Assembly: GCA_024278285.1 (NCBI GenBank)
Contig: JAJRTM010000300.1
Span: 1 to 5,909, forward strand
DNA length: 5,909 nt
Direction: 5' to 3'
Source of the DNA: Planctomycetota bacterium
Lineage (GTDB): Bacteria; Planctomycetota; Planctomycetia; Planctomycetales; Planctomycetaceae
In this document: piece after piece, positions 1 to 5,909 of the stretch
Numbering within the stretch: position 1 is the stretch's first letter
Layout of the letters: the number at the start of each line of letters is the position of its first letter
Made by a program: the position numbers and the translations under genes
The notes under the pieces: model-generated
What the model was told of the DNA's origin: nothing
Database searches by the model: none
What the model saw: the letters and a program-made list of their open reading frames with translations, nothing else

Positions 1-1932
1 GTTTCGTACGCTAATGCAGTTGGGCGAAGCGTGCGTCATTTAATGGTCCCATTATTTGGTTCGACCATCACGACAGCTTTGGCTTTTGGTCCGATTGCGT
101 TGATGCCTGGTTCAGCCGGGGAATTCGTGGGCTCGATTGCGATCAGTGTGATTATCGCCATCTTCAGTTCGTTCCTGCTGGCGATGACAATCGTTCCTGC
201 AATGACGGCGCTGCTGAATCGATACACAAAACCCTCTTTCGATAATACTTCTGCTTCATCAAAAGGCAGCCTGTTTCGACAAACCTGGCGGAATGGTTTT
301 TCGCATCCCAAGCTGACTCAAAGATATCGCACCTCTCTCGATTTCATTTTCAAGTATCCTGTATCAGGTATCGTTCTCGGTTTGCTATTGCCGGTCGCGG
401 GATTTATTCAAGCCAGACATTTAGAGGAGCAGTTCTTTCCGCCGGCTGATCGAGATCAATTTCAAATAGAAGTCGATTTGCCCGCGCACGCATCACTCCA
501 GGAAACGCTGACTATCACAAAGGTAATGCGTGAGAAATTGCTGCATCGAAAACAAATTGAACAAGTACAATGGTTTATCGGGGAAAGTGCTCCGGTTTTC
601 TATTACAATGTGATTCCGACCCGATCAAATTCGTCGCGGTATGCCCAGGCAATTGTGCAGTTAAATACCGAAGCGGGAACACGCGAACTGATCCAAAGTC
701 TACAGGCGGAAATGGACAGAGCATTCCCGAGGGCAAGAGTACTGGTTCGGCAACTGGAACAAGGACCACCGTTTGAGGCTCCGATAGAAGTAAGAATTAC
801 CGGCCCAGATCGGGAAATTCTCCGTGAATATGGGGATCGCATGAGAACAATCCTCAGTCATGTGCCAGATGTGATTTACACTCGAGCCGATTTATCCGAG
901 ACACTTCCCAAATTGAATATACAAGTGGATGAAGAGAAGGCCCGGCTTGTGGCGCTTGATCGTACCGCGATTGCGAATCAATTAAACGCCTCTCTGGAAG
1001 GAGCTGTCGGGGGAACCATTCTGGAAGGGACGGAAGAGTTGCCAGTGCGGGTTCGTGTTTCCAATTCCTCTCGTGTGAACCCTGCGCAGATTGCTTCACT
1101 CGATTTTTTGCCTCTTCAAAGTAATCAGCAAAGCGATGGAATGTATACGGGGATTCCCTTGGAATCGCTGGCAACGTTAAAGCTGACTCCAGAAATTGCA
1201 ACCATTCCGCATTACAATGGGCAACGACTTAACGAAGTGCAGGCTTATATTACAGCAGGAGTGTTGCCGGCCAAAGTGCTGGGAAGTTTTCAAGAAAAAC
1301 TGTTGGAAGAAAATTTTGTATTACCGGCAGGTTACCAATACGAATTTGGGGGCGAGACCGAAGAGCGGAACGCAGCCATCGGCAACCTGATGGCGAATGT
1401 TGGTGTTCTGTTTGTGATGATGGTCGCGACCCTTGTTTTGTCGTTTCGCTCGTTTCGCATTGCAGCGATGATTGGCGTAGTCGCCTTTTTATCTGTCGGT
1501 CTTGGATTAGGAGCGTTGTGGTTGTTTGGTTTCCCATTCGGCTTCATGGCGATTATTGGGACGATGGGTTTGATCGGTGTCGCGATTAACGATTCCATTG
1601 TCGTACTGGCCGCCATTCGGGAAAACGAATCTGCACGAAAGGGCGACCCGATTGCAGTTCGAGAAGTTGTCGTTCGAGCCTCTCGGCACATCATCGCGAC
1701 ATCGCTGACGACGATGGCTGGCTTTGCCCCACTGGTCATCTTCGGCGGCGGATTCTGGCAGCCTCTTTCTATTGCAATTGCAGGAGGAGTGGGCGGGGCA
1801 ACCATCCTGGCACTCTACTTCATCCCCTCAGCTTACATTCTGCTGATGTGCAAAGGGGATTGCCTGGAGAAAACGGAAACCCTAACTGTTTCTATGCAAT
1901 TAAGAAAAACAGAACCAGTCATTGCTTCATAA
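1..1932 (+). CDS. RND-family efflux pump permease (AcrB/HAE1-like), C-terminal part, 5' truncated
   Basis: Inner-membrane pump subunit that would export small molecules using the proton gradient, normally with a periplasmic adaptor and outer-membrane channel; the substrate cannot be told. The frame is open from base 1 and encodes 643 residues, roughly the last 60% of a usual ~1,030-residue protein. A GTG at 31 is an internal codon, not the start. Fragment residues ~15-72 are two membrane helices after TM4 (FGSTITTALAFGPIAL, then an I/V/A-rich helix). TM7 is at ~120-136, followed by the typical porter-domain entry FFPPADRDQFQIEVDLP (~145-161). The second periplasmic loop runs to ~450 and ends in FGGETEER. 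TM8-TM12 follow (~460-616), with GLIGVAINDSIVVL near 523-536. At the position of AcrB Lys940 this motif has Ile by my alignment, as in other NDS-type HAE1 pumps. The TM4 proton-relay aspartates lie outside the window. No partner gene is visible; the 3' neighbour is a convergent kinase. Confidence 0.95.
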   Translation, partial: VSYANAVGRSVRHLMVPLFGSTITTALAFGPIALMPGSAGEFVGSIAISVIIAIFSSFLLAMTIVPAMTALLNRYTKPSFDNTSASSKGSLFRQTWRNGFSHPKLTQRYRTSLDFIFKYPVSGIVLGLLLPVAGFIQARHLEEQFFPPADRDQFQIEVDLPAHASLQETLTITKVMREKLLHRKQIEQVQWFIGESAPVFYYNVIPTRSNSSRYAQAIVQLNTEAGTRELIQSLQAEMDRAFPRARVLVRQLEQGPPFEAPIEVRITGPDREILREYGDRMRTILSHVPDVIYTRADLSETLPKLNIQVDEEKARLVALDRTAIANQLNASLEGAVGGTILEGTEELPVRVRVSNSSRVNPAQIASLDFLPLQSNQQSDGMYTGIPLESLATLKLTPEIATIPHYNGQRLNEVQAYITAGVLPAKVLGSFQEKLLEENFVLPAGYQYEFGGETEERNAAIGNLMANVGVLFVMMVATLVLSFRSFRIAAMIGVVAFLSVGLGLGALWLFGFPFGFMAIIGTMGLIGVAINDSIVVLAAIRENESARKGDPIAVREVVVRASRHIIATSLTTMAGFAPLVIFGGGFWQPLSIAIAGGVGGATILALYFIPSAYILLMCKGDCLEKTETLTVSMQLRKTEPVIAS

Positions 1933-1939
1933 TATGGTC

Positions 1940-3097
1940 TTAAACATCTAACGCTCTCAGTGCGGAGAGCCAGGTTTTCAGATCGTGTTCGTATTCGCTG
2001 GAGAGGTCTGCCTTAACTAAATGCCGGTGAAAGCCGGCGGCACCAATTTCTTCCAGATCGGCTGCGGTCGCGGAAGAAAAGCGAGAGGCGGGATCGGCGT
2101 CGATCAGTCCGCGGATAAGCTTGATCAGCGAATCGTTATTCTTCAAATCGACGGGTAAATGCTCTTCCAGGCGATCAGGCAAATCGAGTTTTGCCTGCAC
2201 CAGCTCTTTCATGCTTTTTACTTCATGAAATGGAATAACACCGGTCAACATCTCCAACAGAATATATCCCAGGCTTGCCAGATCAGACGAGATCGAATGA
2301 GGCGAACCAAGCAGTAATTCTGGTGCAGCATACCGCGGTGTCCAGGTGGGGCGGTTCGGTAAATCATCCAGGGCGAACGCGGAACCGAAATCGATGATTT
2401 TTGAATCGCCGGTTAATTTCACCATAATGTTGGAAGGTTTCAGGTCTGCATGAACGATTCCCTGTTCGTGCAATGCGGCGACACCACTGAGGCAATCTCT
2501 AAGAATGGAAATCGCGACACCTGGCTTAAAACGAATGCCGTTGCCTTCTGGTGTTGCAACAACGTCGTTCACATATTCCCATGTTTTTGCAGGAACGACA
2601 CCTTTGAGACGGTCGAACAGCTTGGGCTTCATCAAGTGACACAAATCAAAACCTTCGACCCACTCCATCATAAGCATTTCGATTCCATCAAACATCATCA
2701 CGTTGTGGATATCAAGCAGATGATCTTGCTGAATGCGAGCCAGTTTCATGCCGACACGAGCCAGTCGAGCCATTTCTAAATCGTATAATTCGCGAGATTC
2801 GTAAGGATCGGGGCTGAAGATTTTGAGGGCGAGCCGAAAACTGACATCATGGGCACCGACTCGATCAGCCAGATAAACCACGCCCTGCCCACCGGAACCA
2901 ATTTTTCTGATGAGCCGATAAGTAACCTGCCAACTGACATCGGGCTGTTTTTGAATCTCCAGAAATTGCGTCGAAAGCGGCGCCAACTCCTTACTGGCGA
3001 TGACCTGAAAATTTTGAGTCGATTCATCAGAAAACCTGGCATCCATCACTCGCGTGAGAGCCTCGGCGTCAATCTGATTGGTGAATTCATCCGTCAT
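1940..3097 (-). CDS. Hanks-type (PknB-like) serine/threonine protein kinase, soluble, non-RD type
   Basis: Predicted cytoplasmic protein kinase of 385 residues. After a ~60-residue N-terminal extension, the domain shows a glycine loop GSGGQG (67-72), ATP-binding Lys92 in LALKIF, a probable helix-C Glu108, catalytic loop HADLKPSN (216-223; Asp218, Lys220, Asn223), DFG at 236-238, APE at 258-260, Asp272 in SSDLASLG and Arg339 in ASRF. All residues needed for catalysis are present. The Arg usual before the catalytic Asp is Ala217, so this is a non-RD kinase and may not need activation-loop phosphorylation. No membrane helix or sensor repeat domain follows; a ~45-residue tail ends the protein, unlike many PknB-type kinases with a TM and external sensor. 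ATG at 3097 is the only ATG/GTG/TTG before an in-frame TAA at 3158-3160. No Shine-Dalgarno is seen. The substrate is unknown and no phosphatase or FHA partner lies nearby. Confidence 0.93.
   Translation of the reverse strand: MTDEFTNQIDAEALTRVMDARFSDESTQNFQVIASKELAPLSTQFLEIQKQPDVSWQVTYRLIRKIGSGGQGVVYLADRVGAHDVSFRLALKIFSPDPYESRELYDLEMARLARVGMKLARIQQDHLLDIHNVMMFDGIEMLMMEWVEGFDLCHLMKPKLFDRLKGVVPAKTWEYVNDVVATPEGNGIRFKPGVAISILRDCLSGVAALHEQGIVHADLKPSNIMVKLTGDSKIIDFGSAFALDDLPNRPTWTPRYAAPELLLGSPHSISSDLASLGYILLEMLTGVIPFHEVKSMKELVQAKLDLPDRLEEHLPVDLKNNDSLIKLIRGLIDADPASRFSSATAADLEEIGAAGFHRHLVKADLSSEYEHDLKTWLSALRALDV
1953..1970. terminator. Weak candidate hairpin at the convergent gene ends
   Basis: A perfect 6-bp stem GCTCTC/GAGAGC with a 6-nt loop starts 21 bp after the RND stop codon and lies inside the last codons of the oppositely oriented kinase gene. 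On the + strand it is followed by CAGGTTTTCA, which is a poor U-tract. It could help end the RND transcript, but it may be chance within coding sequence. Confidence 0.2.
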
Positions 3098-3214
3098 AAT
3101 AGGTAGGAAACTTTTATTTGGGGATTCGAAAGAGGAGCCGCAGAACGTGAAATCTTCTTACGTAAACATTCTCTTGTGTAGACACGGCAACTTGGGGACT
3201 GTTCGTTTTATGAT

Positions 3215-3276
3215 TCAGGAAAGCACATCTAACAGGCTGGAAATCTGACCTGTTCTATACTCGCGTTTTTTCCTGA
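3215..3276. repeat. Nested inverted repeats upstream of the kinase
   Basis: An outer perfect 8-bp pair, TCAGGAAA (3215-3222) and TTTCCTGA (3269-3276), encloses an inner 6-bp pair, AACAGG (3231-3236) and CCTGTT (3249-3254). The block lies 118-179 bp before the kinase start. It could be an operator, a structured leader or a repeat relic; the sequence does not decide. Confidence 0.45.
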
Positions 3277-3365
3277 TTTGGCCCGACTACGCCAGCTAAG
3301 ATTCATAGAGGTTCTTTTATAATTAGATGCAAGTCGTGCCAGGGAGCATCCATTGAAGACCCAGC

Positions 3366-3378
3366 GCGGCATAGCCGC
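3366..3378. repeat. Small GC-rich hairpin GCGGC-ATA-GCCGC
   Basis: A perfect 5-bp stem with a 3-nt loop sits 17 bp before the left copy of the dispersed repeat. It may be part of the same degraded repeat unit. Confidence 0.4.
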
Positions 3379-3395
3379 AGGCCAAAATGACGATT

Positions 3396-3427
3396 ACCAC
3401 CAAGGCACGAAGACACAAAGAAGAAAG
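3396..3427 (+). repeat. Dispersed intergenic repeat, left copy
   Basis: The stretch reads ACCACCAAGGCACGAAGACA then CAAAGAAGAAAG. I remember this type (CACCAAGGCACGAAGACACAAAG) as a common intergenic repeat in planctomycetes and other environmental bacteria, often mis-annotated as small proteins. A second, shorter copy lies in inverted orientation at 3583-3607. The function is unknown. Confidence 0.6.
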
Positions 3428-3453
3428 TTTCTAGTGGAACGATTCGTTTAACG

Positions 3454-3486
3454 GCAAGCCGATCGCGACTGCGTAAATCGGTTTGC
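3454..3486. repeat. Strong hairpin between the inverted dispersed repeats
   Basis: GCAAGCCGAT (3454-3463) pairs with ATCGGTTTGC (3477-3486) over 10 bp, with one G-U at 3458/3482 if read as + strand RNA. Within the 13-nt loop, CGC (3464-3466) and GCG (3471-3473) can form a further 3-bp stem closed by GACT, leaving TAA as a bulge. It may be the core of a small non-coding element or a structured RNA. Confidence 0.5.
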
Positions 3487-3507
3487 ATGATTTGAAAAGT
3501 ATCGAAC

Positions 3508-3527
3508 CGCGAATAAACGTGAATAGA
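3508..3527 (+). repeat. Tandem decamer, CGYGAATARA twice
   Basis: CGCGAATAAA is followed directly by CGTGAATAGA; the two units differ by two transitions. They resemble the CGCGAATAAACGCGAAT type of dispersed repeat known to me from environmental genomes, here decayed to two units plus TATTAACGG. Confidence 0.45.
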
Positions 3528-3582
3528 TATTAACGGTCGAGGATCAATCTTCAGTCATGGCATCTACTTTGTTTTCTTTCTC

Positions 3583-3607
3583 CTTTCTTCTTTGTGCCTT
3601 AGTGGTG
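3583..3607 (-). repeat. Dispersed intergenic repeat, right copy (inverted, with 8-nt deletion)
   Basis: Read on the minus strand it is CACCACTAAGGCAC then AAAGAAGAAAG. It matches the left copy at AAGGCAC and at AAAGAAGAAAG but lacks the 8 nt GAAGACAC. That gap is explained by slippage between the two CAC triplets flanking those bases in the left copy. Confidence 0.6.
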
Positions 3608-3626
3608 AAAATAACAACAGCAGATA

Positions 3627-3652
3627 AACAGGAATTCGAAACTTAACCTGTT
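3627..3652. repeat. Second AACAGG/CCTGTT inverted pair
   Basis: AACAGG (3627-3632) and CCTGTT (3647-3652) are separated by 14 nt. The same half-sites, 12 nt apart, occur at 3231-3254. A shared regulator site is possible but unproven. Confidence 0.35.
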
Positions 3653-3687
3653 ATACCTCATTAATATTCTGTTCTCATTTCGAAAAA

Positions 3688-3697
3688 CTTGCGCAAG
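3688..3697. promoter_or_regulatory. 10-bp perfect palindrome CTTGCGCAAG, possible operator
   Basis: A self-complementary decamer in AT-rich flanks, about 270 bp before the NRAMP-like gene. It is compatible with a dimeric regulator site, but no known box is recognised and the distance to the gene is large. Confidence 0.2.
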
Positions 3698-3907
3698 CGT
3701 CGTAAACTTTTAACGTTAGTAGCATGAATACCAGAAATGTAATGCAAGTCAAACGATTATCCAGTTCTGGAAAACCACAAATGGCAAATGTATCTCGCTG
3801 AGTCCGGGAGAGTTTGTTTGATCAATTCTTTTTTGTCAACCAGAGTTTCGGTGCTTTGATTACAGGCATTTTCTTTGAGTTTCTTTTTACTGCGTACTTG
3901 TCATCGC

Positions 3908-3928
3908 CCAGCCGGGCAGATAGGCTGG
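3908..3928 (+). promoter_or_regulatory. Possible 5'-leader hairpin before the NRAMP-like gene
   Basis: CCAGCC (3908-3913) pairs perfectly with GGCTGG (3923-3928) across a 9-nt loop, ending 37 bp before the start codon. It would lie in the leader if transcription starts further upstream. It does not resemble the yybP-ykoY manganese riboswitch or another metal riboswitch that I recognise. Confidence 0.25.
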
Positions 3929-3965
3929 AGTCCTTTACTGAACCAAACGGCATTCTACGACCTCA

Positions 3966-5726
3966 ATGGACTCTCCCCCGATGAATGAAAACAGCAATAT
4001 TCAGCCAGAAATATCCAGTGAAGAAGCCTATCTTCTGGAGTTGCAGACGAAACCGTTTTTCTCTCGCCTGGGGGGATATATTGGACTGACTGGTCCCGGT
4101 TGGTTGCAGGGAGCGATCACTTTGGGAGGCGGTTCGCTTTCCGGGTCTCTGTATCTGGGAGTGCTGGCTGGTTTCGGTTTGATGTGGCTGCAACCACTGG
4201 CGATGATCATGGGCATTATTATGCTCAGCGCGATCGGGTACGTTTCTCTTTCAACTGGCGAGCGACCTTTCGATGCGATCAATAAACATATCAACCCTGT
4301 TTTAGGTTGGGGCTGGGCGATTGCGACAATGATGGCGAATTTGGTTTGGTGTATGCCTCAATTTGCGTTGGGGACCGCAGCGATTCAACAGAATCTTTTT
4401 CCTGCGACATTCGGACCAGAAGGGACGCTGGGAGATTTCACCAGCAAGTTGATTATTGTTGTCGTGCTGTTGGTTTTGGCGACCATCATTATTTGGTCTT
4501 ACGATGCCGGCGGGCGAGGGATCAAGATTTTTGAGGGGCTCTTAAAAATCCTCGTTGGGATTGTCGTGCTTTGCTTTTTTGGTGTCGTCATCAAAATGTC
4601 AATCAGTGGGAACGGACTTGCCTGGGGAGAAATACTGGGAGGCTTCATTCCCGATTTAAGTTTGATGTCCAAACCTTCCCCGAAGTTTAATGAGGCACTT
4701 GCTGCAACCGGAGCGTTTTCAGAGTTCTGGTCGAACATGATTGTTTCCGATCAACAAAAAGTAATGATTACCGCAGCCGCGACCGCAGTCGGTATTAACA
4801 TGACGTTCCTACTGCCGTATTCAATGCTGCGAAAAGGCTGGAACAGAGTTCATCGCGAACTGGCGATTGTCGATCTGGCAATCGGCCTTTTTATTCCATT
4901 TATGCTCGCAACCAGTTGTGTCGTGATTGCCTCTGCGACACAGTTTCATGCGACCCCTGCAAGCGGTTTTCTGGGTGAAAAAGATGAAAACGGCAAGTTG
5001 ATCGCTCCCGCCAAGAATCTGGTTGGCGGTTATACGAAACTGATCGACAAGCGTCTTGAAAAAGAAATGCAGGACGACTTTGCAGAGTTGAAAGCTGATG
5101 AAGACAAACTGAAAGTTGCTAGAGACAGTGTGCCCAAAGCAGATAAACGGATGGCTGCCATGCTCGTCAAACGCGATGCGTTCAATTTGGCCAGTTCACT
5201 GAAAGAACTGACCGGACCGACGGTTTCGCAGTATGTGTTTGGGATTGGCGTGTTGGGGATGGCTGTTTCGACGATCATTATTTTGATGTTGATTAACGGA
5301 TTTGTAGTCTGTGAAATTTTCAATCTGCCTCATGGGGGGATGTATCATCGCATGGGATGTTTAATGGCTGGGCTTTCCGGCGCGATGGGACCATTTTTAT
5401 GGAAAGGGGATGCAAAGCTGTGGCTCGCGGTGCCAACCTCCATGTTCGCGTTTGTGCTACTTCCAATCGCTTATTTTACGTTCCTGTTTATGATGAACTC
5501 AAAAAGCCTGCTCGGCGAAAACCGCCCCAAAGGAATGCAGCGGGTGATCTGGAATGTACTAATGGGGACAGCAGCATCGCTGGCAGCGTTTGGATGCTTA
5601 TGGAGCATCAAAAGCAGTCCATATTCAACAGAAGGCTTCCTCGCGCTGGGAATCTTCATCCTGCTGGCGATCATCGTCGGTCTACTCAAAAAACCAGTGC
5701 AATCCATGGATGAACTGACGAAGTAG
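3966..5726 (+). CDS. Divergent NRAMP-like (SLC11-fold) membrane transporter with a TM7-TM8 loop insert
   Basis: Predicted inner-membrane transporter of 586 residues with about 11-12 helices: ~43-66, 70-94, 112-141, 161-179, 190-212, 266-288, 299-323, 420-450, 460-478, 485-510, 527-547, 556-574. NRAMP kinship shows in GPGWL (43-47) opening TM1, the TM4-TM5 stretch with FEGLLKILVGIVVLCF (189-204), FHA after TM7 (327-329), and LKELTG then FGIGVLG opening TM8. Known NRAMPs bind divalent metal through DPGN in TM1 and Met-Pro-His in TM6. Here these positions read about GGGS (54-57) and NMT (278-280), so Mn/Fe transport should not be assumed. Residues ~330-415 form a charged insert, probably helical, in a loop expected on the outer face. 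ATG 3966 is the first possible start after an in-frame TGA at 3939; ATG 3981 is an alternative, and neither has a clear Shine-Dalgarno. The gene appears monocistronic. The fold is fairly sure, the substrate unknown. Confidence 0.88.
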   Translation: MDSPPMNENSNIQPEISSEEAYLLELQTKPFFSRLGGYIGLTGPGWLQGAITLGGGSLSGSLYLGVLAGFGLMWLQPLAMIMGIIMLSAIGYVSLSTGERPFDAINKHINPVLGWGWAIATMMANLVWCMPQFALGTAAIQQNLFPATFGPEGTLGDFTSKLIIVVVLLVLATIIIWSYDAGGRGIKIFEGLLKILVGIVVLCFFGVVIKMSISGNGLAWGEILGGFIPDLSLMSKPSPKFNEALAATGAFSEFWSNMIVSDQQKVMITAAATAVGINMTFLLPYSMLRKGWNRVHRELAIVDLAIGLFIPFMLATSCVVIASATQFHATPASGFLGEKDENGKLIAPAKNLVGGYTKLIDKRLEKEMQDDFAELKADEDKLKVARDSVPKADKRMAAMLVKRDAFNLASSLKELTGPTVSQYVFGIGVLGMAVSTIIILMLINGFVVCEIFNLPHGGMYHRMGCLMAGLSGAMGPFLWKGDAKLWLAVPTSMFAFVLLPIAYFTFLFMMNSKSLLGENRPKGMQRVIWNVLMGTAASLAAFGCLWSIKSSPYSTEGFLALGIFILLAIIVGLLKKPVQSMDELTK

Positions 5727-5760
5727 CTTATTTCGACAACTTGACCTACTGTAACTGCGT

Positions 5761-5803
<43 letters not shown>

Positions 5804-5888
5804 GTCGTGGAGATGGACTTTTCGTATTAAAACAGAAGAGGACGTTAAAGTCGGCTCTGCTTAATGATGAAAGATCAGTTGTAATTCG

Positions 5889-5909
5889 CACTGCTGGACA
5901 AGCCAGGCA
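5889..5909 (-). repeat. Second copy of the hairpin repeat, inverted, cut by the window edge
   Basis: CACTGCTGG, ACAAG, CCAG runs into the window end. The reverse complement of the first copy reads CACTGCTGG, GCAAG, CCAG, so this copy is in the opposite orientation and differs by one loop base up to that point. It then diverges (GCA in place of CAG), and the rest is not visible. Confidence 0.55.

Larger units (their letters stand above)
3098..3965. other. 868-bp intergenic region between divergent genes, rich in inverted repeats
   Basis: No credible protein or tRNA gene is seen on either strand. The region must hold the promoters of the kinase (leftward) and the NRAMP-like gene (rightward), but I cannot place either with confidence. 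It contains several short inverted repeats, two 8-bp palindromes (TTACGTAA at 3158-3165, TAACGTTA at 3711-3718), and a central stretch (about 3360-3610) of degraded dispersed repeats, listed separately. Confidence 0.8.

Noticed and set aside
31..33. GTG as the start of the RND gene
   Set aside because: The frame is open back to base 1 and the protein begins mid-domain just after TM4, so the true start lies outside the window.
1332..1805. 157-residue minus-strand reading frame inside the RND gene
   Set aside because: Low-complexity Pro/Thr/Ala/Ile-rich antisense of the conserved TM8-TM12 region; the + frame has clear RND motifs.
2450..2779. 109-residue + strand reading frame opposite the kinase
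   Set aside because: Antisense of conserved kinase motifs, with His/Cys-rich composition and no recognisable domain.
3254..3261. TATAGA (minus strand) or TATACT (plus strand) as a -10 box
   Set aside because: Neither has a recognisable -35 element at the proper distance.
3446..3487. Integron attC-like site (GTTTAAC matches RYYYAAC beside a hairpin)
   Set aside because: The opposite end reads GTTTGCA rather than GTTRRRY, and there is no integrase or gene cassette.
3303..3488. 61-residue minus-strand reading frame in the gap
   Set aside because: It is a translation of the dispersed repeat and its flanks (FFFVSSCLGG-like), a known source of false small proteins; no ribosome site or domain.
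3360..3610. CRISPR array
   Set aside because: Repeats are few, degenerate, inverted and not regularly spaced; no cas genes.
3833..3860. Possible sigma-70 promoter (TTGTCA, then TTTGAT after 16 nt)
   Set aside because: The -10 match is poor, and planctomycete promoters cannot be judged well by this consensus.
3700..3965. Metal-sensing riboswitch (yybP-ykoY, NiCo or M-box) before the NRAMP-like gene
   Set aside because: None of the conserved cores I know is visible; only a simple stem is present.

Overview
The window looks like chromosomal DNA of a planctomycete, probably in or near Planctomycetaceae (Gimesia/Rubinisphaera-like). Three things suggest this: moderate GC; a lone Hanks-type Ser/Thr kinase with no Shine-Dalgarno before its start, beside unrelated transporter genes; and dispersed hairpin repeats of the type CACTGCTGG-loop-CCAGCAGTG, which I remember from planctomycete intergenic DNA. 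The assignment rests on pattern recognition, not a search.

Layout: positions 1-1932 (+) are the C-terminal part of an RND (AcrB/HAE1-type) efflux pump permease whose 5' end lies outside the window. It converges, with only 7 bp between stop codons, on a soluble Ser/Thr protein kinase at 1940-3097 (-). An 868-bp gap (3098-3965) has no convincing gene but is rich in inverted repeats: nested arms near the kinase, two AACAGG/CCTGTT pairs, a strong hairpin, and an inverted pair of degraded copies of a dispersed repeat. At 3966-5726 (+) is a 586-residue membrane protein with the NRAMP (SLC11) fold. The last 183 bp hold a perfect 9-bp-stem hairpin repeat and, at the very edge, the start of a second copy in the opposite orientation.

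The genes do not form an operon and I see no shared pathway. The RND gene is the end of a unit entering from the left, and the kinase and the NRAMP-like gene diverge from the long gap. The most interesting item is the NRAMP-like protein. It aligns with NRAMPs through most helices but lacks both signature metal-binding motifs (DPGN in TM1, MPH in TM6) and carries a charged, probably coiled-coil insert in the TM7-TM8 loop. Its substrate is therefore open. I found no CRISPR array, tRNA, rRNA, transposase or defence island.
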